Shown here piece after piece: positions 1 through 8,125 of a DNA stretch of 33,454 nucleotides. The notes below the pieces were generated by a model, which was given only the letters and a program-made list of their open reading frames with translations, made no database searches and was not told the origin of the DNA. The position numbers and the translations under genes were made by a program. The first letter of the stretch is position 1, and each line of letters starts with the position of its first letter. The DNA is taken from assembly GCA_039029515.1 (NCBI GenBank), contig JBCCFX010000011.1:1-33454 (forward strand), read 5' to 3'. This DNA comes from JBCCFX01 sp039029515 (GTDB lineage: Bacteria > Planctomycetota > Phycisphaerae > Phycisphaerales > SM1A02).

Positions 1-7
1 GAGATTC

Positions 8-520
8 ATGCTGCCGTTGCCTGCACGCCATCGACGCCGCTGTCCAACCCGATCGAGATCGGGGGCGCGCGGGTTCTCGTTGCTCGAGTTGGTGATCGTG
101 CTCGCGATTCTGGCTGTGATCACAGCAATTGCCATCCAGCGCGTCTCATTCGCCAACGACGAAAGTCGACTCGGTGCCGCCGCCGCCGCGTTCCGCGACA
201 TTGAGAAGGCAGCTCAAATGTACTACGTCGAGTTCGGTGAATTGCCGGCGGATGTCGGGCCTGGCATCATGCCACCAGGCTTCGACAGCCACGTTTCGGC
301 GTCGCTCTTTGGATCCAAACCGCCAATGGGTACGGATTGGGACTGGAACCCGACGTGGGGCTCGATCCAGCCGAATATCTCGATGCGGTGCATTCCACCG
401 CCGACCGCCGAGTGGCTCGCGTTTGATCAGCGTTACGACGATGGTTCGCTCAGCACGGGCAAGGTCCGTGTCAGTGCGAACGGTCGACAACTGCATTGGG
501 GCATTGATCTCCCGGAATGA
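8..520 (+). CDS. Prepilin-type (type IV pilin / type II secretion pseudopilin-like) protein
   Basis: A 170-residue protein. A short basic leader of about 22 residues ends in Gly, followed by the classic class III signal FSLLELVIVL: Phe at the mature position +1, Glu at +5, then about 20 hydrophobic residues. This is the site that prepilin peptidase cleaves and methylates in type IV pilins and T2SS pseudopilins. The mature part (about 148 residues) is short and has no further motif that I recognise; it has a single Cys (about residue 127) near the middle to C-terminal part. Only seven bases precede the ATG, so the ribosome site and any upstream partner are outside the window. The next gene is 83 bases downstream and unrelated. 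The N-terminal assignment is firm; the role (pilus, secretion or a stand-alone surface pseudopilin, which planctomycetes often carry) is not decided. Confidence 0.88.
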   Translation: MLPLPARHRRRCPTRSRSGARGFSLLELVIVLAILAVITAIAIQRVSFANDESRLGAAAAAFRDIEKAAQMYYVEFGELPADVGPGIMPPGFDSHVSASLFGSKPPMGTDWDWNPTWGSIQPNISMRCIPPPTAEWLAFDQRYDDGSLSTGKVRVSANGRQLHWGIDLPE

Positions 521-603
521 TGCGTCTGGCGGACCTCCAACCGCCGCATCTTTCAATGCCGGCTTCCGACAGGCCCGATATGGCCTGTTGAGGAGTCCGG
601 CCC

Positions 604-1410
604 ATGACGACCGCCACTGATACCGCCCCGACGCCAGCCGACACCGGCTTCAACATCCAGTTCCGGACATCAGATCAGGAACGATCCCGACGGGATCAGT
701 TCGTCGATCTCATGCGCGCCAACCCGATGCCCGCGAACGAGACACTGCCTAATCTCGGCCTGTTCCTCAACCGTCAGACGCTGTCGCGCATCCTCTTCAT
801 GCACGAGCTGTACCAGATGACGCGCGATGTCCACGGCGTGATCATGGAATTCGGTGTGCGATGGGGACAGACGCTCGCGCTGATGGCGAACTTTCGCGGC
901 ATGTTCGAGCCGTACAACTACAACAAGAAGATCATTGGATTCGATACGTTCGCGGGCTTTCCATCCGTTGCGCAAGAAGATGGTCAAGCTGAGGTCGTTG
1001 CGTCGGGCAATTATGCCGTCACCGAGGATTATCAAGCGTATCTCGATGCCGTTCTTGCGTTCCACGAATCCGAAAGTCCGATCGATCACATTCAAAAGTA
1101 CGAGCTTGTTGCCGGCGATGTTGTGGAGACCGTCCCCGCGTACTTTGATGCGCATCCGGAGACAATCGTTGCACTCGCGTACTTCGATCTCGATCTCTAT
1201 GAGCCGACCGTTGCCTGCCTTCGCGCTTTGCGTTCGCGCATCACGCGCGGCTCGGTGCTGGCATTCGATGAACTGAATCATCCGACGTGGCCAGGTGAGA
1301 CGCGCGGGCTTGCCGATGCGCTGGGTATCAGCCGGTTCGCGCTCAAGCATGTTCCGTTCTATCCGTCAGCGGCATTCCTGGTCGTTGATGAAATGATTGA
1401 TCCGACTTGA
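604..1410 (+). CDS. TylF/macrocin O-methyltransferase-like class I SAM methyltransferase
   Basis: A 268-residue soluble protein resembling the TylF/MycF family of SAM-dependent O-methyltransferases. The SAM-binding start is seen as GVIMEFGVRWGQ (about residues 79-90), followed by an IIGFDTFAGFP segment. The acidic metal-binding and catalytic part appears as YFDLDLYEPT and then LAFDELNHPTWPGE. These enzymes methylate sugar hydroxyls, and members near glycan genes often decorate surface polysaccharides. The start is supported by AGGAG eight bases before the ATG. A small inverted repeat (CAGGCC/GGCCTG, 570-587) lies just upstream of that ribosome site and might influence translation. The deacetylase gene starts 30 bases downstream on the same strand, so co-transcription and a shared glycan role are likely. 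The acceptor sugar is unknown. Confidence 0.85.
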   Translation: MTTATDTAPTPADTGFNIQFRTSDQERSRRDQFVDLMRANPMPANETLPNLGLFLNRQTLSRILFMHELYQMTRDVHGVIMEFGVRWGQTLALMANFRGMFEPYNYNKKIIGFDTFAGFPSVAQEDGQAEVVASGNYAVTEDYQAYLDAVLAFHESESPIDHIQKYELVAGDVVETVPAYFDAHPETIVALAYFDLDLYEPTVACLRALRSRITRGSVLAFDELNHPTWPGETRGLADALGISRFALKHVPFYPSAAFLVVDEMIDPT

Positions 1411-1440
1411 TGCAGGTCGCACACGCGAGAGGATGCCACG

Positions 1441-2376
1441 ATGCAACCGTACGCGCTGATGTTTCATCATTTTGTAGGCGGACGACATCCCGCAGGCCAG
1501 GGCGCACTCAGCGCAACAACATTTCGATCGCTGCTCGATGCTGAGCCGAACCTCTTGTCGGCACGCGCATGGTTGCATGATGCGATGCATGATGATCTTT
1601 CGCTCGATGCCCGGTGCATCACGTTCGATGACGGCCTGCGATGCCAGATCGACATTGCGCTCCCGATCCTCGAAGAGCGAAATCTGACCGCGATGTGGTT
1701 CGTTCATTCTGCCGCGATCAATGGCGAAGGTGATCACCTCGAGCTTTACCGGCACTACCGTATGACCGCATTCGAGCATGTTGATGCGTTCTACGATGCA
1801 TTCGAGATGACAGCTCGCGAATGTGGACACGACCTGCTATTGCGCACCGAACTCGACCTCGTTGACACTCGACAGCATCTTGCCGCGTTTCCGTTTTATA
1901 CCGATGCGGATCGGCGGTTTCGGTATCTGCGCGATCGCGTGCTCGGCCCCGATCGATACCATGCCACGATGCAGCACATGCTTGATGCGTGGCATGTCGA
2001 TCGCAACGCGCTCACGTCGCAGTTGTGGATGTCGAGGGATGATGTGCGCCGCCTGCACGATGCCGGCCATGTGATCGGCCTGCATTCCCACGACCATCCG
2101 ACCGATCTCAAAGCACTCTCGAAGCACGACCAGCAACAGCAATACCTGCAGAATGCCGCATGCCTCGCAGCCTGCACCGGCGAACAACCCATCGTCGCAG
2201 CTCATCCCTGCAATTCGTACAACGATGAAACACTGGGCATCCTGACCGAACTCGGCGTGCGCATTGCATTCCGATCCAATGTTGCCATGACCGATGGCTC
2301 CTATCTTGAATGGCCGCGCGAAGACCCGGCGAATCTCCTCCGTGCGCGCTCCACTCACGCCGGAGCCATGGCATGA
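1441..2376 (+). CDS. Polysaccharide deacetylase (NodB-like, CE4 fold)
   Basis: A 311-residue protein with the NodB homology signature. TFDDG is at residues 61-65, where the two Asp residues serve as base and metal ligand in the family. The zinc-binding HSxxH motif is seen as HSHDH at residues 215-219. It has no signal peptide, so it probably acts in the cytoplasm on a precursor or nucleotide-linked sugar rather than on peptidoglycan. The region between the motifs (about 150 residues) is longer than in compact NodB proteins and is probably a lid or insert. GAGAGGA lies seven bases before the ATG. Its stop overlaps the start of the next gene as ATGA, which indicates translational coupling with the GNAT-like protein. 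Together with the upstream methyltransferase it fits a surface-glycan modification set. Confidence 0.88.
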   Translation: MQPYALMFHHFVGGRHPAGQGALSATTFRSLLDAEPNLLSARAWLHDAMHDDLSLDARCITFDDGLRCQIDIALPILEERNLTAMWFVHSAAINGEGDHLELYRHYRMTAFEHVDAFYDAFEMTARECGHDLLLRTELDLVDTRQHLAAFPFYTDADRRFRYLRDRVLGPDRYHATMQHMLDAWHVDRNALTSQLWMSRDDVRRLHDAGHVIGLHSHDHPTDLKALSKHDQQQQYLQNAACLAACTGEQPIVAAHPCNSYNDETLGILTELGVRIAFRSNVAMTDGSYLEWPREDPANLLRARSTHAGAMA

Positions 2377-3560
2377 GCCGCGCTATCGTCCGGCGAGCCA
2401 CCATGGATGACATCGAACGGGTGATGTCGTTCATCCATCACCATTGGCGCGCTGATCACATTCTGTCACGCGACCGCACGCTGGTCGAGTTTCAGCACGT
2501 GCATCCCGACACCGGCGATGTCGATATTGTGATCGCGGAACGTCCCGGTGACACCGATCTGATCGGCATGCTCGGGTTCATTCGATCATCACGATATGAT
2601 CCCGCACTGCGCGATCAGGATGCCGTGTTCCTGGCCCTCTGGAATGTCCGGCCTGATGCGAACGAGGGTCCGCTTGGCCTTCGCCTTCATCACCATGTCG
2701 CGTCGCTGACATCGGATTGTGCGCATGCCGTCAATGGCATCAATGATGCCGTCGCACCGATCTATGCCGCCATGGGTTACACCGTGACAGCGCTCACGCA
2801 CGTTGCCATGGTAAATACGGCCATCAAATCAACAATGCTTCGTGAAGGCCACGTTGAGACGCCTGACAGTCTGACACCTTCGGAACGTGCCACGCTGCAT
2901 GCCGTGACATGTGATGAACTTCGCGACATAGCCTCACCGTTATCAAGCACCATGCAGCATTCACAACCTGCGCGGAGCGCTGTGTACTTCGCTGAACGGT
3001 ACGGCGCGCATCCGACGTATCGATATGAGATCCTGCGTGCTGTGGTTCAGGATGAAGACCGTGCATTGATGGCGATCAGGGAAGACCGACACGGTGGCGC
3101 TACCGCGCTTCGGCTCGTTGACTTCCGCGGCGATGTGTCATGCCTACCCGCAATCGCGCCAGCCCTGCAATCGATCATCCGTGAACGCAACGCCGAGTAT
3201 CTCGATGCCTACGCGGTCGGCATCGATGACGCCACATGGCAAGCCGCCGGTTTTCACATCGTGGATCCGGACGGCCCACTCATCGTCCCGAACTACTTCA
3301 GTCCGTTTGAACGGCGCAATGTGAGCATCACGTGCGCGTACATGCCAGCAGACAAACCGTGGCTCATCATGAAGGCTGATGGCGATCAGGATCGTCCGAA
3401 CGTTCCCGCATCACCCGGCAGCGCGGAAACATCGTCGGCTTCGGTGATGGTTCACTCGAAGTCTCGCGCTGGATCCTGCTCGAGTGCGGCACGCTCCGCA
3501 CTTGAACTCGACGATTGCGGTTTATCCAGTTCCCGCATGTGTCGTCCACCGACCGGATAG
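2373..3560 (+). CDS. GNAT-like acyltransferase family protein of glycan clusters, with an aberrant C-terminal tail
   Basis: I chose the ATG at 2373, inside the ATGA overlap with the deacetylase stop; an in-frame ATG 63 bases upstream would intrude into that gene. The 395-residue product begins IVRRATMDDIERVMSFIHHHW and continues with DHILSRDRTL, a pattern I associate with a GNAT-like family found in capsule and O-antigen clusters. Members of that family usually end in a DGDQDRPN-type motif, seen here at residues 336-343. The 52 residues after it are low-complexity and Ser-rich with no resemblance to the family. They run for 109 bases antisense through the convergent lipoprotein gene. I infer loss of the original stop near 3402, or a base change there. 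The acyl donor and substrate are unknown. Confidence 0.72.
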   Translation: MSRAIVRRATMDDIERVMSFIHHHWRADHILSRDRTLVEFQHVHPDTGDVDIVIAERPGDTDLIGMLGFIRSSRYDPALRDQDAVFLALWNVRPDANEGPLGLRLHHHVASLTSDCAHAVNGINDAVAPIYAAMGYTVTALTHVAMVNTAIKSTMLREGHVETPDSLTPSERATLHAVTCDELRDIASPLSSTMQHSQPARSAVYFAERYGAHPTYRYEILRAVVQDEDRALMAIREDRHGGATALRLVDFRGDVSCLPAIAPALQSIIRERNAEYLDAYAVGIDDATWQAAGFHIVDPDGPLIVPNYFSPFERRNVSITCAYMPADKPWLIMKADGDQDRPNVPASPGSAETSSASVMVHSKSRAGSCSSAARSALELDDCGLSSSRMCRPPTG

Positions 3561-4855
3561 CCGTCGTACAACAACCAGAAGCCTGATTCATCGCGAACGA
3601 GCGGCCGGCCGTGTTCTGCACCGGCAATTCGATTGTCGCGCAGCAACAGGATGATGTCCGATAGCGCCGCTGGATTCTCAACGAAGTAATTGTGCTTGTA
3701 CTCACCGAGATCACGCGCACGCACGTCAACGATGTCAAAGCGTGGCGAGAAGAGCGTTTCACGTCGCTCCGGCGAGATCTCATCAGATCGAAGTCTTCCC
3801 AGACGACCGACGCTGCCGAACAGCCATGATGCAATGCCGATCGCCTCATCGCGCTCTGACACATAGATTGTCAATCGTTCGGCTGCCGCCGTGACGTTGT
3901 CAGGATTCGTGCGCTGGATGGTCACTTCGAGATCAAGGTCCGGCGCTGCGAGGATCAGGTTCCCGAGCTTGAGTACCTCTCGGGGTGAGCGGCCGCGGCC
4001 GGCCTCGATCAATGAAATCTCGCGCAGTGCCGTCAACGTCACATCCGTGCCGCGGCTGTGGGCGAGAATGTGAATCTTCTCGAGTTCCGGCACCGATGCG
4101 AGCAGCCGCAGGAACTGCCGCAGGTGATAGACGGTGAACTCGCCCGACTCCCGATCGTACGTGTAGCCGCGAAGTGCGCCCCGACCTGGATGCGACGGCC
4201 ATGCATATGCGATTGGAACGCCAGTGCGACCCATCATGTGCCAGATCTGCGCAATGCGGTATACCGGCGACTCAAACGAATTCTGAATGCCGTGCACGAA
4301 CAGGAAGATTTCTTTCCTGTCCGCCATGGCGACTTCCGCTGCGATCAACTCACGAGCGTACGCCGCTGCATCCATTCGCTCTTCTTCGACAGCCTGATCC
4401 TTGACGATCTGACCGTCAACAAGCTTGCGAGGCGGACTCGACGATGGAAACCGAATCGCTTCGTTTACTGCGGTAATGCGCAGCGGCACATTCGTACTGC
4501 TGTTGCGATCGAGCGAAGCCTCGACAAGTTCATCCCAGTTCCAGTTCTGCTCAGGTCCCAAACGTACGGTGGCAGCGCCGATGGCCATCGACGTCGAACG
4601 GCCGTTCCCGTACGTCGTCGTGCCATCCGGATTTGATGTCGACTTTCGATCCGTCGCGTAGTACACCTTGAATTCCGGTGTACGCCGTGACGTCTCAAGT
4701 TGATCAAAGGGATTCGTACCATCGCTGTACATCGTCGGTGCGTACGGCAACGTTGTTTCACTACAACCGACGAATCCGGTCGAACAGAGCACAGCGCACA
4801 GCACCGTAAAGCTGCCGATCCTCAAACGTCGCAACGAGCCTGCACCTTCAATCAT
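3452..4855 (-). CDS. Lipoprotein alpha/beta hydrolase (DUF900-like)
   Basis: A 467-residue protein. The N-terminus is a lipoprotein signal with lipobox FVGC, so the mature protein should be anchored by Cys near residue 30. An alpha/beta hydrolase core follows: IFLFVHGIQNSFE (oxyanion strand and turn), then AYAWPSHPG, and the nucleophile elbow AHSRGTD with Ser267. This pattern matches the DUF900 group of predicted esterases or lipases. The acid and His partners are not certain, but NLILAAPDLD and the YKHNYFVENP stretch lie where they would be expected. Its start overlaps the stop of the upstream glycine-zipper lipoprotein as ATGA, so the two are translationally coupled. The 3' end overlaps the tail of the convergent GNAT-like gene. 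Substrate unknown; envelope lipid or ester hydrolysis is a reasonable guess. Confidence 0.83.
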   Translation of the reverse strand: MIEGAGSLRRLRIGSFTVLCAVLCSTGFVGCSETTLPYAPTMYSDGTNPFDQLETSRRTPEFKVYYATDRKSTSNPDGTTTYGNGRSTSMAIGAATVRLGPEQNWNWDELVEASLDRNSSTNVPLRITAVNEAIRFPSSSPPRKLVDGQIVKDQAVEEERMDAAAYARELIAAEVAMADRKEIFLFVHGIQNSFESPVYRIAQIWHMMGRTGVPIAYAWPSHPGRGALRGYTYDRESGEFTVYHLRQFLRLLASVPELEKIHILAHSRGTDVTLTALREISLIEAGRGRSPREVLKLGNLILAAPDLDLEVTIQRTNPDNVTAAAERLTIYVSERDEAIGIASWLFGSVGRLGRLRSDEISPERRETLFSPRFDIVDVRARDLGEYKHNYFVENPAALSDIILLLRDNRIAGAEHGRPLVRDESGFWLLYDGYPVGGRHMRELDKPQSSSSSAERAALEQDPARDFE

Positions 4856-5448
4856 CGAAGTCGTTCCAGGACCGCGCTGAAGTCCTCAGCGTTGACAACA
4901 AGCTGATTGCCTGAGACCTGATATCGGGCATTGATGATGTAGCCGGGCTTGTTGACAATCAACGTGTCGTTCACGACGCGATAGCTCTCGTCGTATACCT
5001 CAACGTCACCATCAGGCTTGGTCGTCGTGGTCAGTGCTCGACCATCTACACGGAACTCGACCGTCTTGGAGACAAACTCCGGCACGACATCCCGCGGCAC
5101 GAGACTGACAAGTTTCCAACTCGTGCCACCCAATGAACCAGTATCAGAATGCGCGTACGTCGGCGGTGCCGATCGCGCGCTCATCTCGCGCGCCTGCTTC
5201 TTGTCTTCTTCATTGCCGATCAGGTAGCCGATGCCGGCGCCAATACCCGCGCCAATCAACGTGGCTTCCGTATCACCGCCAGCCGCTTGTCCAACGAGTG
5301 CACCGATTCCGCCACCGGCCAATGCGCCGGTCTGACCGCCGGTTTCGCAACCTGCCGTCCACACGGAGACTGCGACGATGACGCTCGCCATGGCGTTCCG
5401 TTTGATGACACGAGATACCCAATGACGCTTGACACTTGTTGCTGACAT
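4852..5448 (-). CDS. Glycine-zipper lipoprotein
   Basis: A 198-residue protein with a signal peptide and lipobox TAGC (Cys near residue 34). Residues from about 37 to 75 form a double glycine-zipper (GALAGGGIGALVG and GAGIGAGIGYLIG), the 2TM glycine-zipper pattern of outer-membrane-associated lipoproteins. The C-terminal 90 residues (from GGTSWKLVSLVP) look like a compact beta-rich domain. Phrases such as DGDVEVYDESYRV and DTLIVNKPGYIINARY suggest a lipocalin-like or META-like fold; I cannot name it. AGGA eight bases before the ATG supports the start. The hydrolase lipoprotein follows with a four-base overlap, so the pair is probably co-expressed and may act together at the envelope. Confidence 0.8.
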   Translation of the reverse strand: MSATSVKRHWVSRVIKRNAMASVIVAVSVWTAGCETGGQTGALAGGGIGALVGQAAGGDTEATLIGAGIGAGIGYLIGNEEDKKQAREMSARSAPPTYAHSDTGSLGGTSWKLVSLVPRDVVPEFVSKTVEFRVDGRALTTTTKPDGDVEVYDESYRVVNDTLIVNKPGYIINARYQVSGNQLVVNAEDFSAVLERLR

Positions 5449-5536
5449 CAGATCGTTCCTTCTCAGTTAGGCACACCACCTGATCATGGCATCGTCGCAG
5501 CATACCGCTGTTCCTGAGCTTTGAGTAGGCGGGACA

Positions 5537-5893
5537 TCATGCCGTGTAGTAAAACCGTTCGTGAATGATCTTGCCGTCCTGCCATTGTTGAACAGCGACC
5601 TGCTCCACGCGAATCTCAGTCCCGTCAGTGCTGGTCCAGGCCATCACGTTCTCGTACATCGATACATGCTCGCCAGCAGTGACTTTCGGCGTGTCGAATT
5701 GCTTGAACGCTGCGACCGAGTCGACGAATGCCTGTTCGCGTTTCAGGTTGGCGGCAAGCCCGTTGGTTGCGCCGTACGCCGGCTCTTCCATGACGACATC
5801 GTCGTCGTAGAACTCCCGCATCGCATCCATGATCCGTCCTTCGCGGACGAAGTTGAGCAGTTCGTGAATTCGTACCGTCGTTGTCGTAGTCAT
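5537..5893 (-). CDS. SnoaL-like / NTF2-fold small protein
   Basis: A 118-residue protein with the length and layout of the SnoaL/NTF2-like superfamily. It has an N-terminal helix pair (IHELLNFVREGRIMDAMREFYDDDVVMEEP) and ends in the strands VEQVAVQQWQDGKIIHERFYY, a typical final hairpin of this fold. Family members are isomerases, hydrolases or ligand binders acting on small aromatic or polyketide-like molecules, and no reaction can be assigned here. GGGAG eight bases before the ATG gives a good ribosome site. It lies 41 bases behind pirin on the same strand and so is probably expressed from the MarR-controlled pirin promoter. That would suit detoxification or modification of a small phenolic or quinone-like compound, which is inference. 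Confidence 0.78.
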   Translation of the reverse strand: MTTTTTVRIHELLNFVREGRIMDAMREFYDDDVVMEEPAYGATNGLAANLKREQAFVDSVAAFKQFDTPKVTAGEHVSMYENVMAWTSTDGTEIRVEQVAVQQWQDGKIIHERFYYTA

Positions 5894-5934
5894 TGTTTGA
5901 TTCTCCCTATGCGTGTGAACGTGTTAAACGTGAA

Positions 5935-6645
5935 TTAACCGAGGTCGAATAAGAGGATCTGGCTTTCGGCGTGAGCGGCGATCGACGCGGATGTCTGATC
6001 CGCGAACGTCACTGCATCACCCGCGAGAAGATGAACACCATCGATGTCGACTTCACCGGTCGCGACATGCAGGTAGCCGTGACGATGATCGTCAAGTGTC
6101 ACCGGGAGCGACTGACCGCTTTGCAGTTCGGCGATCGACAGGTTCGCATCCTGCTGTACATGGATGGAATTGAGGCGTCCGTCCGGCGAGACAACGAGTT
6201 GCCACGCGTTCCGCCGACCGGCAGGATCAAACGACCGCTGAGCGTATTGAGGTTTGAGGCCAGTCCGTGCGGGCTCGATCCAGATCTGGAGGAAGTGAAC
6301 CGGCTCGGTCGAGGATGCGTTCATTTCGCTATGACGAATGCCGGAGCCGGCGGACATCACCTGAACGTCGCCGGGCACGATCTCACCGCGTGTACCTGTA
6401 CTATCACGATGTTGCAGCGCGCCATCGAGAACCCACGAAATGATCTCCATGTCTCGGTGCCCGTGCTCGCCGAATCCTCCACCCGGTGCAACCCGATCAT
6501 CATTTATGACACGAAGCGATCGGTATCCCATCCGAGATGGATCCTGATATCCGCCGAACGAAAACGAATGCCGACTCTGAAGCCATCCGAGATCGGTCTG
6601 ACCTCGAGCATGGGCGGAACGAACGTCAATGTGTTTCGTGGTCAT
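5935..6645 (-). CDS. Pirin family protein (bicupin, quercetinase-like)
   Basis: A 236-residue, full-length pirin of the YhaK type. The N-terminal cupin holds the metal site: HGHRDME gives His61 and His63, and IRHSEMN gives His105 and Glu107, the same four-ligand set as in characterised pirins. The C-terminal cupin (about residues 160-236) lacks a recognisable site, as is usual. Some bacterial pirins have quercetin 2,3-dioxygenase activity and others act in redox sensing. AGGAGT lies seven bases before the ATG. The gene sits directly behind a promoter whose spacer is filled by a MarR-type palindrome and is followed by the SnoaL-like gene. Induction by a phenolic or quinone-like ligand of the neighbouring MarR protein is likely but not shown. 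Confidence 0.93.
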   Translation of the reverse strand: MTTKHIDVRSAHARGQTDLGWLQSRHSFSFGGYQDPSRMGYRSLRVINDDRVAPGGGFGEHGHRDMEIISWVLDGALQHRDSTGTRGEIVPGDVQVMSAGSGIRHSEMNASSTEPVHFLQIWIEPARTGLKPQYAQRSFDPAGRRNAWQLVVSPDGRLNSIHVQQDANLSIAELQSGQSLPVTLDDHRHGYLHVATGEVDIDGVHLLAGDAVTFADQTSASIAAHAESQILLFDLG

Positions 6646-6674
6646 GATGTGACTCCTGGCCGAAGGCGATTCAA

Positions 6675-6703
6675 GTTATGTGTTGCAACACATAACATGA
6701 CAA
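6675..6703 (-). promoter_or_regulatory. Pirin promoter with MarR-type operator in the spacer
   Basis: On the minus strand a -35-like TTGTCA (6698-6703) and a -10-like CATAAC (6675-6680) are separated by exactly 17 bases. A perfect 22-base palindrome spans 6675-6696, with half-site GTTATGTGTTG. It fills the spacer and includes the -10 element. Its core is shared with the marR promoter at 7209-7228, differing at one centre base. The predicted transcript would start about 25 bases before the pirin ATG and include its AGGAG. Repressor binding here would block the polymerase directly. Confidence 0.82.
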
Positions 6704-6712
6704 ATAGAGAAT

Positions 6713-7201
6713 TCATTCCGGATGACGAGCAAGAAACAGTAGCGCATTGAATTGCCGAAGCTGCGTGCGGCTGAGATGGCCCAGTTGCACCTGGTGCAGT
6801 TCCTGGACATGAGGCGTGATGCGCCGAAGCAGCCGACGCCCTTCCGCCGTGACGCGTGCAACCACACACCGACGATCGTCGGAAAGACGGTCACGTTCAA
6901 CCAGACCGGCTTTCTGCAGGCGGTCAATCAAACGTGTCGTATCCGGATCACGGGCAACCATGCGCTCACCCACGGTTTCACTGCGAATGCCCACCCGCCC
7001 TGCGGAGGCAATGATCCGTAGCGCGTTGTACTGCGCATCGGAGACGCCGTACGACTTGAATAACGAAGTGAACGCATCGGCGAGCACTGAAGTCGTTCGG
7101 ATGAGGTTGAGATATGCCTCCTGTTCCGGCTGATCGAACGGTTCGACTTTCCCGACCTCCTGCTGGAGATTCCGGGGCGCTGATGCTCGTGATGATCCCA
7201 T
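6713..7201 (-). CDS. MarR family transcriptional regulator
   Basis: I chose the ATG at 7201 (product starts MGSSRASAP, 162 residues). Longer in-frame versions up to 7555 would read through the operator and promoter. The protein has the MarR layout: a dimerisation helix (QEAYLNLIRTTSVLADAF), then a winged helix with GVSDAQYNALRII, a recognition helix region around RMVARDPDTTRLIDRLQKAGLVER, and the wing DRLSDDRRCVVARVT with its conserved DxRxxxVxxT-like pattern. Such proteins repress genes until a small phenolic or oxidant ligand binds, or a Cys is oxidised. No obvious redox Cys pair is present. Its own promoter and that of pirin carry the same palindrome, so it very probably represses itself and the pirin-SnoaL genes. 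The start has GGAG only one base before the ATG, and the transcript may be leaderless. Confidence 0.9.
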   Translation of the reverse strand: MGSSRASAPRNLQQEVGKVEPFDQPEQEAYLNLIRTTSVLADAFTSLFKSYGVSDAQYNALRIIASAGRVGIRSETVGERMVARDPDTTRLIDRLQKAGLVERDRLSDDRRCVVARVTAEGRRLLRRITPHVQELHQVQLGHLSRTQLRQFNALLFLARHPE

Positions 7202-7207
7202 GCTCCA

Positions 7208-7236
7208 ATTATGTGTTTCAACACATAACGTGTCAA
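7208..7236 (-). promoter_or_regulatory. marR autoregulated promoter with operator in the spacer
   Basis: On the minus strand there is a consensus -35 TTGACA (7231-7236), a 17-base spacer and a -10-like CATAAT (7208-7213). The palindrome TTATGTGTT-N2-AACACATAA (7209-7228) fills the spacer and overlaps the -10. The same 18 fixed bases occur in the pirin promoter. The expected transcription start falls within about a base or two of the marR ATG at 7201, which predicts a leaderless or near-leaderless mRNA. Confidence 0.85.
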
Positions 7237-7376
7237 CGAGAATGAGACGCACTTTGATATATTGAAAGTCACCGATGCGGCGGTCGGCCGGGTCTTCCGA
7301 CAGATTGACGATGCCTCCGCATCCCACATCCTGATGGACGCTGCGTTCTTCACGACACCCGCCACGGAGAATCTCA

Positions 7377-8108
7377 ATGCCGGCTTGCCTCGCTCGCCTG
7401 ATCTTCATTGCGGCCCTGGGATGCGTGCTCAGCGCGTGCACCACCACTGATCCCACCACAACCGCAGCCGCGACACCGATGTCGCCTCCATCTTCAGATG
7501 CCATCACGCCCCTGCCCACGCACCCTGAGATCCGCGCAGCCTTGCTGGAACTCAAGACGCGAGATCAGGCCGCACGCGCGAAGCTCGTGTCGTTGTTGTC
7601 GGAGATCACACCCGGCCCGGATGGCGCCATGCAGATCAACGCGGAGCAGATGGTCGTGATGAACGAAGTCAGCGCCATCGATGCGGAATCCACGGCGTAC
7701 CTCAAGTCAGTGGTCGCAGAGCACGGATGGCCGACGAAGTCCATGGTCGCTGAAGATGGTGCTCAGGCGGCATGGTTGCTCGTGCAACATGCTGATGCAG
7801 ACCCGCAGTTTCAGGCGCACGCGCTCGAACTGATGGAACCACTTCTGACTCGCAACGAAGTCAATCCGCGCAACGTTGCCCTGCTGACAGATCGCGTCCT
7901 GACCGGCCGAAACGAACCGCAACGCTATGGCACACAGTTCGCCGACGATGAACATGGTGTCATGAGACCGCTTCCTCTTGAAGATCCGTCCAATGTGGAT
8001 GCGCTTCGCGCTGCCGTTGGATTGCCGCCGCTCGCGGCGTACGCAGAACAACTTTCAACGGCCTACGGTCAGCCAACGTCGGTTGAGCCGCTGCCATCAT
8101 CTCAGTAA
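7377..8108 (+). CDS. DUF6624-like lipoprotein
   Basis: A 243-residue protein with an N-terminal lipoprotein signal ending in lipobox LSAC (Cys21), followed by a Thr/Pro-rich linker. The rest resembles the DUF6624 family: VAEHGWPTKSMVAEDGAQAAWLLVQHAD in the middle, and later NPRNVALLTDRVL with GRNEPQRYGTQF. Function of the family is not established. Asp is absent at +2 of the mature protein, which favours outer-membrane or periplasm-facing placement if ordinary sorting rules hold here. GGAGA lies six bases before the ATG. A second lipoprotein begins 17 bases after the stop, and both mature proteins start Cys-Thr-Thr-Thr. Co-expression is likely. The 140 bases between the marR promoter and this gene hold an AT-rich patch (about 7254-7268) that could be part of its promoter. 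Confidence 0.82.
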   Translation: MPACLARLIFIAALGCVLSACTTTDPTTTAAATPMSPPSSDAITPLPTHPEIRAALLELKTRDQAARAKLVSLLSEITPGPDGAMQINAEQMVVMNEVSAIDAESTAYLKSVVAEHGWPTKSMVAEDGAQAAWLLVQHADADPQFQAHALELMEPLLTRNEVNPRNVALLTDRVLTGRNEPQRYGTQFADDEHGVMRPLPLEDPSNVDALRAAVGLPPLAAYAEQLSTAYGQPTSVEPLPSSQ

Positions 8109-8125
8109 CGGAAGCCCTGCAGCCA

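Noticed and set aside
670..1350. 226-residue minus-strand open frame
   Set aside because: Antisense shadow of the TylF-like methyltransferase, with no ribosome site or motif.
7202..7555. N-terminal extension of the MarR protein by 118 codons
   Set aside because: It would translate through the operator and a consensus promoter and has no resemblance to MarR proteins; the domain is complete from 7201.
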